A program made the position numbers and the translations under genes. Shown here in pieces: positions 1 to 8,599 of a stretch of 64,000 nucleotides of DNA. How positions within the stretch are numbered: position 1 is the first letter of the stretch; each line of letters begins with the position of its first letter. The notes beneath the pieces are model-generated. The model saw only the letters and a program-made list of their open reading frames with translations, was not told where the DNA came from and searched no databases. The DNA comes from Hallella multisaccharivorax DSM 17128 (GTDB lineage: Bacteria; Bacteroidota; Bacteroidia; Bacteroidales; Bacteroidaceae), in the NCBI RefSeq assembly GCF_000218235.1, contig NZ_GL945017.1, positions 1,365,598-1,429,597 of the forward strand, given 5' to 3'.

Positions 1-30
1 AAAGAATCAGGTATTACATGTGAAAATAAC

Positions 31-54
31 AAATCCTGCTTTAAGGCAGGATTT
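31..54 (-). terminator. Hairpin, probable terminator of the PFL/ACT unit
   Basis: A perfect 9-base stem (31-39 paired with 46-54) with a 6-base loop lies about 100 bases beyond the stop of the leftward PFL gene. Read on the minus strand it is followed by a T-rich stretch (GTTATTTT), as expected for an intrinsic terminator. The 100 bases between it and the gene hold nothing else I recognise. Confidence 0.55.
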
Positions 55-153
55 AAGTATGATGAGGTCCCAACTTACACGACGCCTCAATGAGGCAGTG
101 GGAGGAATGGTAATCTCAGATGTCCGCGTGCACTGAACTGTCTGCCCGGCTTC

Positions 154-1560
154 TCAATTCTTGAAAGAATGGATGGGGGCAGGGATACGTCCTCTTCTGT
201 CCACAAGTCTTTGGCTTGAGAAGCTGTTGACGGGCATTATGGGAGCATGTCCAAGCAGACCGCCCCATTCAATGGTTTCGCCTACGTGCTTCCCGATGAT
301 AGGGATAATGCGCACGGCAGTTGTCTTTTGGTTGACCATCCCTATGGCTGATTCGTCTGCAATGATACCGGCGATTGTTGTTGCAGGAGTGTCACCAGGT
401 ATAGCAATCATGTCGAGGCCTACTGAGCAAACGCACGTCATGGCTTCCAATTTTTCTATAGTCAATGCGCCGGCATTGACGGCGTCGATCATACCTTGAT
501 CCTCACTGACAGGGATAAAGGCTCCGGATAAACCGCCGACGTATGAACTGGCCATGATGCCTCCTTTTTTCACCTGGTCGTTGAGCAAGGCAAGTGCTGC
601 GGTCGTGCCGGGAGCACCAGGCTGTTCCACTCCGATGCATTTGAGAATGTCGGCAACCGAGTCACCTACAGCTGGGGTGGGGGCAAGGGAGAGGTCAATG
701 ATTCCGAATGGCACATTGAGGCGGCGGCTGGCTTCTTGTGCAACGAATTGTCCAACGCGTGTGATTTTGAAGGCGGTACGCTTAATGGTTTCGCAAAGCG
801 TTTCGAAGTTGGCGGTGGCGCTGTTGTCACTCTTCGCTTTTTGACAATCGATGTCCATTTGTTGCAGAGCCGCTTTAACGACACCTGGGCCTGAAACACC
901 GACATTGATGATGGCATCAGCTTCACTCACACCATGAAAGGCGCCTGCCATGAAGGGATTATCATCTGGCGCATTACAGAAAACCACAAGTTTCGCTGGT
1001 CCAATACAATCCTTTTCCTTCGTTTCTTCGGCACAAGACTTGACGATATCCCCCATCAGTCGCACTGCATCCATGTTGATGCCCGTTTTTGTAGATCCTA
1101 CGTTTACGCTGGAACATACCACATCGGTCGTAGCGAGAGCCTTGGGGATTGACCTTATTAGAAGCTCTTCGCTGTGGGTCATACCTTTACTGACAATGGC
1201 CGAATAGCCACCTAAAAAATTGACACCAATTTTTTTTGCGGCATCATCAAGCGTTTTGGCAATGGCAACATAATCATCGGTCGTTTTGCAGCAGGCAGCT
1301 CCAATCAGGGAAATGGGTGTCACACTGACGCGCTTGTGCACAATAGGAATGCCGATCTCACGTGAGATGGACTCGCCCGTCTTGACAAGGTCTTTTGCCA
1401 AGGTGGTTATTTTCTTATAGATTTTTTCACGGGTTTCCTTGAGACCAGAACAGGCACAATCGAGCAGACTAATGCCCATGGTAATGGTTCTGACATCAAG
1501 GTTGTCCTGTTCCACCATTCTTTTAGTCTCAAGAACTTCAGATGCTGTAATCATACTCAA
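154..1560 (-). CDS. PFL family protein (DUF711/UPF0210)
   Basis: Cytoplasmic protein of 468 residues that matches the UPF0210/DUF711 family along its whole length, including the start ([30 protein letters not shown] region, first 30 residues) and the conserved C-terminal region with [16 protein letters not shown] near residues 438-453. The family has a fold related to pyruvate formate lyase but no demonstrated reaction; no glycyl-radical signature is visible. It lies 34 bases downstream of an ACT-domain gene on the same strand, an arrangement also found in Firmicutes, so the two products probably act together, perhaps with the ACT protein sensing a ligand. The function is unknown; the family assignment is firm. 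Confidence 0.9.
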   Translation of the reverse strand: MSMITASEVLETKRMVEQDNLDVRTITMGISLLDCACSGLKETREKIYKKITTLAKDLVKTGESISREIGIPIVHKRVSVTPISLIGAACCKTTDDYVAIAKTLDDAAKKIGVNFLGGYSAIVSKGMTHSEELLIRSIPKALATTDVVCSSVNVGSTKTGINMDAVRLMGDIVKSCAEETKEKDCIGPAKLVVFCNAPDDNPFMAGAFHGVSEADAIINVGVSGPGVVKAALQQMDIDCQKAKSDNSATANFETLCETIKRTAFKITRVGQFVAQEASRRLNVPFGIIDLSLAPTPAVGDSVADILKCIGVEQPGAPGTTAALALLNDQVKKGGIMASSYVGGLSGAFIPVSEDQGMIDAVNAGALTIEKLEAMTCVCSVGLDMIAIPGDTPATTIAGIIADESAIGMVNQKTTAVRIIPIIGKHVGETIEWGGLLGHAPIMPVNSFSSQRLVDRRGRIPAPIHSFKN

Positions 1561-1594
1561 TAATAATCGTTAAAGTTTGACAGGATGCACCTCT

Positions 1595-1867
1595 TTAGAT
1601 TCTATACATCTTATTAAAGATTTCTTCGAGTTGAATTTTAGCTTGTACGCCTTTGGATTTCCCTTCATCTTCGAGCTCAGTGCTGATGGTCTCAAAAGTC
1701 TTCTCTGTTTGTGTGAGGTCAACGATCATCATCATGTTGAAGTAGTTATTGACGATGTTCTGCGTGATGTTGAGAATGTTAATGTTGCTGCTGGCAAGGT
1801 AGGTACAAATATGGGCAATGATGCCCACAGTGTCTTTTCCTACTACAGTAATGATAGCTTTTGTCAT
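1595..1867 (-). CDS. ACT domain protein (UPF0237)
   Basis: A 90-residue, single-ACT-domain protein. It begins MTKAIITVVGKDTVGIIAHI, the typical first strand and helix of UPF0237, followed by a region on NILNITQNIV and a second half rich in charged residues. ACT domains bind small ligands, often amino acids, and this family usually has no catalytic domain. I place the start at 1867 and not at an upstream in-frame ATG (1894), because a TAACTTTG promoter box sits at 1897-1904 and would put transcription start near 1890. It is first in a two-gene unit with the PFL-family gene. Confidence 0.88.
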   Translation of the reverse strand: MTKAIITVVGKDTVGIIAHICTYLASSNINILNITQNIVNNYFNMMMIVDLTQTEKTFETISTELEDEGKSKGVQAKIQLEEIFNKMYRI

Positions 1868-1896
1868 ATTATCAGTTCCTAATTGCATTTTCATTG

Positions 1897-1904
1897 CAAA
1901 GTTA
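1897..1904 (-). promoter_or_regulatory. Bacteroidetes -7 box for the ACT/PFL unit
   Basis: Reverse-strand TAACTTTG, an exact match to TAnnTTTG, about 30 bases before the chosen ACT-gene start. It helps to exclude the longer ORF start at 1894. Confidence 0.6.
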
Positions 1905-1945
1905 ATACTATATTATTAAATTATCAAAAAAAGCCAGGGGAAAAG

Positions 1946-1976
1946 TTGCAACTTTCAAATATTTTTCTTATATTTG
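1946..1976 (+). promoter_or_regulatory. Promoter of the short unit at 2.0-2.2 kb
   Basis: A TTG (1946-1948) as -33 element is followed after 20 bases by TATATTTG (1969-1976), the Bacteroidetes -7 element. Transcription would start near 1984, about 30 bases before a 39-codon ORF. The region diverges from the ACT-gene promoter. Confidence 0.6.
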
Positions 1977-2015
1977 CCACGTGAACAAAAGTATAATTCT
2001 TAAACCGTATTCATT

Positions 2016-2135
2016 ATGAACAGTGTAGAATCTTTAAAGAATCTGGCAGGTATCTTTCAGGAAGAATTCCAGAAGATCAGTGACGATCCACATCCAGTTG
2101 AACATAAATTAGGTGGAGAAGTTTGGTATGAGTAA
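2016..2135 (+). CDS. Small protein, 39 aa, unknown function
   Basis: A 39-codon ORF, ATG to TAA, encoding a small acidic peptide that begins MNSVESLKNLAGIFQEEFQK and ends LGGEVWYE. It has no signal peptide, membrane segment or cysteine. It is not a random ORF in an empty gap: a good Bacteroidetes promoter lies 40 bases upstream and an intrinsic terminator 50 bases downstream, so it is the main content of a transcript of about 230 bases. The last codons overlap the ATG of a second, 18-codon ORF. I do not recognise a family. Alternatives are a small RNA with a chance ORF, or a leader peptide. Confidence 0.5.
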   Translation: MNSVESLKNLAGIFQEEFQKISDDPHPVEHKLGGEVWYE

Positions 2136-2184
2136 TCACAGTAAAGTTTATGAGTTGCCCACTTTGGAGGCAATCAACGATTGA
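2128..2184 (+). CDS. Possible second small peptide, 18 aa
   Basis: The ATG lies inside the last codons of the 39-aa ORF (ATGAGTAA overlap) in another frame, the classic layout for coupled translation. A GTG at 2113 could extend it to 23 residues. The peptide contains YELPTLEAIND, which has the spacing Y-x-x-P-x-L seen in lasso-peptide leaders and in other short Bacteroidetes peptides. The stop is directly followed by the terminator hairpin. With only 18 codons, coding is uncertain. Confidence 0.25.
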   Translation: MSNHSKVYELPTLEAIND

Positions 2185-2185
2185 G

Positions 2186-2219
2186 GGCTGCACAAGTTTT
2201 TCTTGGTGCAGCCTTTTTT
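2186..2219 (+). terminator. Intrinsic terminator
   Basis: Perfect 8-base stem GGCTGCAC/GTGCAGCC (2186-2193 with 2206-2213), 12-base loop, then six T. It closes the short transcript before the promoter of the next gene. Confidence 0.85.
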
Positions 2220-2235
2220 ATTTAGGTATTTTGTT

Positions 2236-2243
2236 TAACTTTG
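2236..2243 (+). promoter_or_regulatory. -7 box for the BamA/TamA-like gene
   Basis: TAACTTTG, an exact match to the TAnnTTTG element, 20 bases before the TTG start at 2263. It follows the terminator directly, so the gene has its own promoter and a very short leader. Confidence 0.55.
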
Positions 2244-2262
2244 CAGGCAAATAAGTAAGCCA

Positions 2263-4488
2263 TTGAGAAGTAGAATTAGACTTTTTGCCCTTGCGATGAT
2301 ACTCTTGCTTATCGCGGGTTGTAGCGCGTCTAAATATGTACCTGAGAACAGGTACTTGTTAGAGGGAGTGGAGATACATGCTGACACGACAAATTTTGAT
2401 GTATCCGGTTTTATTCCTTATGTAAGGCAGAAAGCTAACTCCAAATGGTTTTCGCTTTTCAAGATCCCATTGGGGACCTATTCCATTTCAGGTCGTGACA
2501 GTACACGGTGGATTAACCGGACATTGAAAAAAATAGGTGAGGCTCCTGTGATTTTCGATAGTGTCCAGGCTCGTCTCTCTGTGAACGACCTTTGCAATGC
2601 CATGAAGAACATGGGGTACATGCATGCTACTGTCAGTTTTTCCACAAAGAAGAAAGGCAAAAAGCTGACAGCTATCTATACTTTACATCCTGGGAATCTT
2701 TACTATCTGCGCAACATCACATATGATATCCAGGATAAAGAGATCGAGAAAGTACTTGAAAGCTACAATAATCAACATCTAAAAAAACAAGACAGAAAGA
2801 ATTTTCTTGTTTCTGGAGAGGCCTTTACGGTTCAGTCGCTTGAGAATGAAAGAAAACGCATTACAGAGATACTCCTCGATTCAGGATATTATAAATTCCA
2901 TAAGGACTTCATTCAGATTGACGCGGATACAGCTTCAGAAAAAAATGATGTTGACATAACTCTTCATTTGCTGCGGTACAGAGCAAATGACAATTCTTCT
3001 GAAGTCTCGCACCCACGCTATAAAATTGGCTCAATTAATTACTCTAGGGAAGCAGGTAAACTTCATTTGAGCAATAGTGTGCTTAACTCTGCAACACAAC
3101 TAAGAGAGGGATGCTATTATAGTTCTTCCGCATTGGAAAACACTTATCGGAACTTAGGGCGTCTATCAGCAGTCAGATATACCAGCATTCAGCTTCACGA
3201 GAGGCCTGATACGGCACTCCTTGACTGTGACATTTTGCTGGATACGAGTAAACCTTCTACAATTGCGCTTCAGCCAGAAGGAACCAACACAGCTGGTGAT
3301 TTGGGAGCTGCTATGTCGGTGACTTATCAAAATAGGAATTTATTTCATGGATCCGAGCTTTTCAGTACTGAACTTCGCGGTGCCTTTGAGGCCATCACAG
3401 GTTTGGAAGGTTATAGAGATGAGAATTTTATGGAGTGGAGTGCAGAAACAAAGCTGCAATTTCCTCGATTTATAGCCCCTTTCGTTTCCAAGGCTTTTCG
3501 GCGCCGGAGCACGGCTACCTCTGAGATGTCACTATCCTGGGATATGCAGAACCGGCCGGAATTTCACCGTCGAGTCTTTTCTGCAGCATGGCGCTATCGC
3601 TGGACATCATCAGACCGCCGCACCAGTTATCGTCTTGATGTGCCAGACCTTAACTATGTATACATGCCTTGGATAAGTGAGACATTTAAACATGACTACC
3701 TTGATAGTGTCAGTAATCGGAATGCCATCCTTCGCTACAACTATGAAGATCTTTTGATTATGAAGGTGGGATTTGGTCTTACTTTCAATAATGGAGTCGA
3801 TGCATTCCGTTTCAATGTGGAAACAGCCGGAAATCTTCTCAATGCCTTGTCGGATGGGCTGCGCTTTAATAGAAATGACAATGGACAGCATACGCTCTTT
3901 GGAATTGCTTATGCCCAGTACGCCAAGTTTGACTTTGACTATACACGCCTTATCACATTTGATTCTCACAATTCCCTTGCTCTGCATACAGATTTTGGCA
4001 TTGCCTATCCTTATGGGAACAGCAAGATACTTCCCTTTGAAAAGAGATATTTCTCTGGGGGTGCCAACAGTGTGCGTGGATGGAGTGTTAGAGAGTTAGG
4101 ACCGGGATCGTTTAAGGGGAAAGGTGGACGCATTGATTTTATTAATCAGACAGGCGATATGAAGATTGACTTCAATGCGGAGTATCGAAGCTATCTTTTT
4201 TGGAAGTTAAATGGTGCCGCGTTTATTGATGCTGGCAATATTTGGACATTGCGTGATTATCCTGATCAGCCGGGCGGTCAGTTTAAATGGCAGACCTTTT
4301 TTAAGCAGATAGCAGTGTCTTATGGTTTGGGCCTTAGACTTAATTTCGGATATTTCATTCTCCGTTTCGATATGGGTATGAAAGCTATTAACCCTGCATA
4401 TAGCAATCGTGAGGAGCATTATGCAATTCTCCATCCTGACTTTAGCCGTGATTTCAACTTCCATTTTGCAGTTGGAATGCCTTTTTAA
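2263..4488 (+). CDS. BamA/TamA-family outer membrane lipoprotein
   Basis: 741 residues. An N-terminal lipoprotein signal ends in LIAGC, with the lipid-attachment Cys at residue 20. Next come about 270 residues with the alternating pattern of POTRA repeats, then a C-terminal half rich in aromatic beta-strands ending in a terminal Phe (GMPF), as outer membrane barrels do. Near residues 597-607 the segment GGANSVRGWSVREL carries the VRGW/VRGF loop motif of the Omp85 superfamily. It is probably involved in outer-membrane protein or lipid export. The start is TTG; the alternative ATG at 2296 would cut into the signal peptide. A lipidated POTRA protein is more like the Bacteroidetes TamA-like members than BamA itself. 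Confidence 0.85.
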   Translation: MRSRIRLFALAMILLLIAGCSASKYVPENRYLLEGVEIHADTTNFDVSGFIPYVRQKANSKWFSLFKIPLGTYSISGRDSTRWINRTLKKIGEAPVIFDSVQARLSVNDLCNAMKNMGYMHATVSFSTKKKGKKLTAIYTLHPGNLYYLRNITYDIQDKEIEKVLESYNNQHLKKQDRKNFLVSGEAFTVQSLENERKRITEILLDSGYYKFHKDFIQIDADTASEKNDVDITLHLLRYRANDNSSEVSHPRYKIGSINYSREAGKLHLSNSVLNSATQLREGCYYSSSALENTYRNLGRLSAVRYTSIQLHERPDTALLDCDILLDTSKPSTIALQPEGTNTAGDLGAAMSVTYQNRNLFHGSELFSTELRGAFEAITGLEGYRDENFMEWSAETKLQFPRFIAPFVSKAFRRRSTATSEMSLSWDMQNRPEFHRRVFSAAWRYRWTSSDRRTSYRLDVPDLNYVYMPWISETFKHDYLDSVSNRNAILRYNYEDLLIMKVGFGLTFNNGVDAFRFNVETAGNLLNALSDGLRFNRNDNGQHTLFGIAYAQYAKFDFDYTRLITFDSHNSLALHTDFGIAYPYGNSKILPFEKRYFSGGANSVRGWSVRELGPGSFKGKGGRIDFINQTGDMKIDFNAEYRSYLFWKLNGAAFIDAGNIWTLRDYPDQPGGQFKWQTFFKQIAVSYGLGLRLNFGYFILRFDMGMKAINPAYSNREEHYAILHPDFSRDFNFHFAVGMPF

Positions 4489-4520
4489 TCTTTTTTCTTG
4501 GGTATGTTGGGTATTTTTAA

Positions 4521-4528
4521 TATCTTTG
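4521..4528 (+). promoter_or_regulatory. -7 box for the LacI/NhaC unit
   Basis: TATCTTTG, matching TAnnTTTG, with CTTG (4497-4500) 20 bases upstream as a weak -33 element, 37 bases before the regulator start. Confidence 0.55.
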
Positions 4529-4564
4529 CCATCAGTTTAGCATTCATTATAAGTCAGTCATGAT

Positions 4565-5629
4565 ATGCCAGAAAGAATAAGGATAAAGGACATCGCACTG
4601 AAAGCAGGAGTATCGGTAGGCACTGTGGACAGGGTCCTTCACAAAAGGCCGAATGTGTCGGAGGAAGCCAGAAGTAAAGTTGAGCAAGTACTTAGGGAGC
4701 AGAATTATGAGCCCAATATTTATGCCTCCGCTTTGGCGTATAATAAATCATACCATTTCCATGTTCTCATTCCCCGTCATGACCAAGTAGCCTATTGGGA
4801 GGAAGTGGAGTTGGGTGTGAAGAAAGCTGTAGAAGTGCGTAAGGATTTTAATGTCTCGGTGAGCGTTTGTTATTATGATCGATTTGACGATGACAAATTC
4901 CTTGTTGAGGCAATGGCTTGTATTGACGGGAAGACTGATGGAATGGTGATTGTGCCTGTAACACTGGAGCTCACAAAGCAGGTGACGGACCGATTGCACG
5001 GTGAGAGCATTCCTTTTGTCTTGCTCGATTCCTATATGCCGGATTTACACCCACTTGCATTCTTTGGTCAAGATTCTTTTGCCAGTGGCTATTTTGCCGC
5101 ACGCATGTTGATGCTTTTGGCAAGGAATGAGTCGGAGATCATGCTGATGAAAATGACGAAAGGCGGCCGAATAGTTAGTAAACAGCAAGAGAACCGTGAG
5201 GTGGGTTTCCGGCATTATATGCACGATCACTTCCCTAAAACAAAGATGTGTACCTTAGAACTGCCTTTCTATGGCAATAAAGTACAATATGATGCAATCT
5301 TCGAGGATTTCTTTAAGATGAAGCCGATGATTCACCATTGTATCACTATGGGCTCTAAGGCGCACGTATTGGGCGACTTCTTGTTGCGTACTAACCGTCG
5401 TGATGTTCAGATTATGGGTTACGACATGGTAGAGAAAAATGTGGAATGTCTCAGGAAGGGAAGTATCTCTTTTCTAATCGCGCAACATGCTTATCAACAG
5501 GGCTATTTCTGTATTGACGCACTCTTTAAAGCAGTTGTTCTTAAGACTAATGTTCAGGCTGTCAATTATATGCCTATTGAGTTGTTGACACCAGAGAATG
5601 TGGACTTTTATCGTCGTTTGCAGATATGA
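4565..5629 (+). CDS. LacI-family transcriptional regulator
   Basis: 354 residues. Residues 6-50 form a LacI-type helix-turn-helix with hinge helix (IKDIALKAGVSVGTVDRVLH, then NVSEEARSKVEQVL). The rest is a periplasmic-binding-protein-like ligand domain of the type 1 fold, ending in YMPIELLTPENVDFY. The divergence of the ligand domain resembles the Bacteroidetes substrate-binding LacI group that lacks close sugar-operon partners. Its stop overlaps the start of the NhaC antiporter gene by 4 bases (ATGA), so it is probably co-transcribed with the transporter and may control it. The ligand cannot be named from sequence. Confidence 0.9.
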   Translation: MPERIRIKDIALKAGVSVGTVDRVLHKRPNVSEEARSKVEQVLREQNYEPNIYASALAYNKSYHFHVLIPRHDQVAYWEEVELGVKKAVEVRKDFNVSVSVCYYDRFDDDKFLVEAMACIDGKTDGMVIVPVTLELTKQVTDRLHGESIPFVLLDSYMPDLHPLAFFGQDSFASGYFAARMLMLLARNESEIMLMKMTKGGRIVSKQQENREVGFRHYMHDHFPKTKMCTLELPFYGNKVQYDAIFEDFFKMKPMIHHCITMGSKAHVLGDFLLRTNRRDVQIMGYDMVEKNVECLRKGSISFLIAQHAYQQGYFCIDALFKAVVLKTNVQAVNYMPIELLTPENVDFYRRLQI

Positions 5630-6900
5630 ATAAAGGTTTTCTTGCACTTTCTCCGCTCATCGTTTTTATTTCGCTTTATCTCTTGCTCAGTCTCTTAGCT
5701 GGAGATTTCAGTCGCGTTCCGATGACGGTGGTCTTTCTCTTTGCGAGCATCTATGCTGTGGCTACTTCTACGAAGTTCTCACTCAAAGAGCGTATTGACA
5801 TTTACGGTCAGGGAGCTTCCACGCCAAACCTGCTTTTGATGTTGTGGATCTACGTATTGGCGGGTGCTTTTGCACAATCGGCAAAAGGAATGGGGTCTAT
5901 TGATGCCACTGTAAATCTTGCTTTGGGCATACTTCCCCCCAGTATGATTCTGCCAGGGCTTTTCATTGCGGCATGTTTTATTTCTATATCGATTGGAACG
6001 AGTGTTGGTACGGTCGTAACTCTGGTACCTATAGCTGCAGGAATTGCTTCACAGACGGGAAGCAATGTGGCTTTGATGACTGCTGTTATTGTGGGTGGCG
6101 CTTATTTTGGCGACAATTTGTCATTTATATCCGATACTACAGTGGTAGCGACACAAACCTTGGAGGTGAGTATGAAAGACAAGTTCAAGGTCAACTCTTT
6201 TATTGTTGCCCCTGCTGTCATCATAGTACTTGCTATTTATGCATATATGGGTTATGGCATGCAGGCTCCTGCTCACGTTGGCCAGACGGATTTTCTAAAA
6301 GTCATTCCATATATTGCTGTACTTGTAATGGCCGTGGTTGGACTTAATGTCATGGCTGTGCTTGCTTTGGGAGTTCTACTCTGTGGGGCCATTGGCATTG
6401 TCTGTGGCTCCTACAACTTCTTTAGTTGGCTCAATGCTATGGGCAGTGGTATTATCGGTATGGGTGAACTCATCATCATTGCGATGATGGCAGGAGGAAT
6501 GTTGGAGATAATTCGTGTTAATGGAGGTATTGACTATATTATAGAGAAACTTTCAGCAAGAGTACATGGGAAACGTGGTGCGCAGTTTTCTGTGGCAGCT
6601 CTTGTTAGTCTTGTTGATGTTTGCACGGCTAATAACACGGTCGCTATCCTTACAGTGGGTAATATCGCAAAGCAAATCGGTGAGAAATATGGAGTTGATC
6701 CCCGCAAGACGGCAAGTATTCTTGATACTTTCTCTTGTGCGGTACAAGGAATTATTCCTTATGGTGTACAGATGCTGCTTGCAGCAGGTCTTGCTCATGT
6801 TGAGCCGGTTGACATCGTTCCTTTCCTATACTATCCATTTGCTCTCGGCATTGCAGCATCGTTTTCAATATGGTTGCGCTACCCGAAGAGATATTCCTGA
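5626..6900 (+). CDS. NhaC-family Na+/H+ antiporter
   Basis: 424-residue inner membrane protein with about eleven hydrophobic segments. The NhaC signature lies around residues 160-185: GGAYFGDNLSFISDTTVVA, containing the GDN and SDTT elements. The N-terminal segment has IGTSVGTVVTLVPIAAGIA, another NhaC landmark. It is somewhat shorter than B. firmus NhaC but complete at both ends. Members exchange sodium or organic anions for protons; the substrate here is inferred. It overlaps the LacI-type regulator by 4 bases and is followed after 15 bases by a nucleotidyltransferase-like gene. Confidence 0.88.
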   Translation: MNKGFLALSPLIVFISLYLLLSLLAGDFSRVPMTVVFLFASIYAVATSTKFSLKERIDIYGQGASTPNLLLMLWIYVLAGAFAQSAKGMGSIDATVNLALGILPPSMILPGLFIAACFISISIGTSVGTVVTLVPIAAGIASQTGSNVALMTAVIVGGAYFGDNLSFISDTTVVATQTLEVSMKDKFKVNSFIVAPAVIIVLAIYAYMGYGMQAPAHVGQTDFLKVIPYIAVLVMAVVGLNVMAVLALGVLLCGAIGIVCGSYNFFSWLNAMGSGIIGMGELIIIAMMAGGMLEIIRVNGGIDYIIEKLSARVHGKRGAQFSVAALVSLVDVCTANNTVAILTVGNIAKQIGEKYGVDPRKTASILDTFSCAVQGIIPYGVQMLLAAGLAHVEPVDIVPFLYYPFALGIAASFSIWLRYPKRYS

Positions 6901-6915
6901 TAATAGCTAAAGTAT

Positions 6916-7719
6916 ATGCAGGAGATAGACATCATCACACGTAATTTTCTCAGACTGTTGCGATCGGGTGCTTTGCAAGAGGATGAAAGTCTTGAGCCAA
7001 TGTCTCATTTTAAGTGGGAAAGGCTCGGACAGATGATTCATGTACAACGAGTGGAGAGTATAGTCAGAACAGGGCTTAATCGGGTAGGAGGTGCCGTGTG
7101 GACAAATCTTCCGGAAAGCTTCATGACTGATTATTTGAGGGAGGATACCGGTGCCCCGTTTGATCTTCAACTGAGCAATCGCTTCCTGAATGCTCGTTAT
7201 CATCATATCGTCAATCATGAGCTTCATGCCATTGACACCAATGTAGCCTCTCTTGATCTTTTGAAAATTATTGTTGGCACAGTTTCGACGATGCTCAATA
7301 GGGGCATCATGATGAAAGGTGTCATCGATTTGGGTTGCTATCTTCGCACTAAAGGGGACCAAGTGGATTTCGTGAAATTGGATGCTTGGCTTTCAAAGCT
7401 TCACCTGCGACGAATGGCACAGCTGCAGGGGAGTATGCTTGTTGCGGTTTTCCATTTTGAGGCAGACGAAATACCGTTCGTCCAGCATTTTGAGACTTCT
7501 GCTTACAAACTGGTTTTGCGGTCTGTCTATCATACGGCGAGTGATACTGCTGAGGAATGGCATTTCCGTCAGAGCAGAACGGGATTTGTTACGAATAACT
7601 CACAGCTTTTACGGCGCAGTCTTCGGCGTAGTCTAAGGTATCTTGTATACGCTCCCATTGAAACCGTAAGTAATTATTTCAGCAACTTTGCCCGTTCGTT
7701 ACAGGAGATAGAAGAGTAA
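6916..7719 (+). CDS. Nucleotidyltransferase-family (NTP_transf_5-like) protein lacking the core
   Basis: 267 residues, soluble. The first 60 residues (WERLGQMIHVQRVESIVRTGL) and the stretch around residues 125-185 (DLLKIIVGTVSTMLNRGIMMKGVIDLGCYLRT, then DAWLSKLHLRRMAQLQGSML) resemble the N- and C-terminal helical parts of the Bacteroidetes NTP_transf_5 family. I cannot find the nucleotidyltransferase core expected between them: no KG motif, no R-x-x-x-D-h-D metal-binding pair. The protein is therefore a truncated or catalytically dead relative, or a distant protein with similar helices. It follows the NhaC gene by 15 bases on the same strand. Its C-terminus is Arg-rich (RRSLRRSLRYL). Confidence 0.5.
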   Translation: MQEIDIITRNFLRLLRSGALQEDESLEPMSHFKWERLGQMIHVQRVESIVRTGLNRVGGAVWTNLPESFMTDYLREDTGAPFDLQLSNRFLNARYHHIVNHELHAIDTNVASLDLLKIIVGTVSTMLNRGIMMKGVIDLGCYLRTKGDQVDFVKLDAWLSKLHLRRMAQLQGSMLVAVFHFEADEIPFVQHFETSAYKLVLRSVYHTASDTAEEWHFRQSRTGFVTNNSQLLRRSLRRSLRYLVYAPIETVSNYFSNFARSLQEIEE

Positions 7720-7832
7720 CCATAAAAAAGTAATGTAAACATTCGTACGCCTCTCTATTGTATATCTGTCTCTGGGCGGTCATAGCAATTTTTATTTCAT
7801 TTTGCCACAAAAGAAAACGAAGAGGAACTAAT

Positions 7833-8564
7833 ATGAAGCCATACCATTCCATATTGCTGTTTATGGCAATTGTCGCAGGTGCTATCATGAGCGGGCACTA
7901 TAACTATCGTCGTGCAGAGGATGCCATTGTTGCCGACATGAACCGTGCGTTGAGCAAGACCGTGGCGCAATGCCAAGAAGAATGGATCACGCCCGACACT
8001 ATCAGGGATTATCGCCGCAACCTGACCATGGCTGCCTTACGACCCTACGCCACCGTCCAATATTATGCAGTGGAGGATCAGGGGAACGGACTGCGCAGCT
8101 GTAAGATGAGATGGCGGCATAACGATTTCAACGTGCAGGGTTATGCCCATGTCTCTTTTGCGTCGGTCCTCTTGCTGTCAGACCAGCGCCTGTCCGCAGC
8201 TTTGTCCTTGTTGGCTGTAGTCTGGGGACTGTTCTCTGTCTTTCTCTTCATGCGGCAGAGAAGAGGGAAGGTGGTGCTTGGCGAGATGATGCTGTGCGAG
8301 GACGACAAGCGCTTCTACACACTGAGGCATGACGCCATACGGCTCACTCCCATGCAGAACCAACTCATGCAGATGTTCTTCCGTTCTGAGACCCATGAAC
8401 TGACGAAGCAGGAGATTTGCGACTGTCTCTGGCCGAAGAAACCAGACGCCAGCGCAACGCTCTACACGCTCATCAAAAGACTAAGACCCATCATTGAAGA
8501 GCAGGGGAAACTGAAAATAGCGTCTGGACGTGGGCAAAACTACCGGTTGAGTCAGTCAGACTGA
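7833..8564 (+). CDS. Membrane-anchored winged-helix regulator (ToxR-like layout)
   Basis: 243 residues from the ATG at 7833. A first membrane segment (SILLFMAIVAGAIMSG) is followed by about 100 periplasmic residues, a second membrane segment near residues 122-142 (LSLLAVVWGLFSVFLF) and a basic stop (RQRRGK). The C-terminal 90 residues form an OmpR/PhoB-type winged helix (LTPMQNQLMQMFFRSETHEL, then KQEICDCLWPKK, TLYTLIKRLRPII and the wing GRGQNYRL). It thus resembles a membrane-bound one-component regulator with reversed order from ToxR. An in-frame ATG at 7758 would add 25 hydrophobic and basic residues, but the shorter form is the usual one for the family. No receiver domain is present. Confidence 0.75.
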   Translation: MKPYHSILLFMAIVAGAIMSGHYNYRRAEDAIVADMNRALSKTVAQCQEEWITPDTIRDYRRNLTMAALRPYATVQYYAVEDQGNGLRSCKMRWRHNDFNVQGYAHVSFASVLLLSDQRLSAALSLLAVVWGLFSVFLFMRQRRGKVVLGEMMLCEDDKRFYTLRHDAIRLTPMQNQLMQMFFRSETHELTKQEICDCLWPKKPDASATLYTLIKRLRPIIEEQGKLKIASGRGQNYRLSQSD

Positions 8565-8599
8565 TATCAACTAAACCAGTACACGTAAGATTGGTAACG

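Noticed and set aside
86..98. GCCTCAATGAGGC stem near the left edge
   Set aside because: One-base loop makes an RNA hairpin unlikely; the stem at 31-54 is the better terminator.
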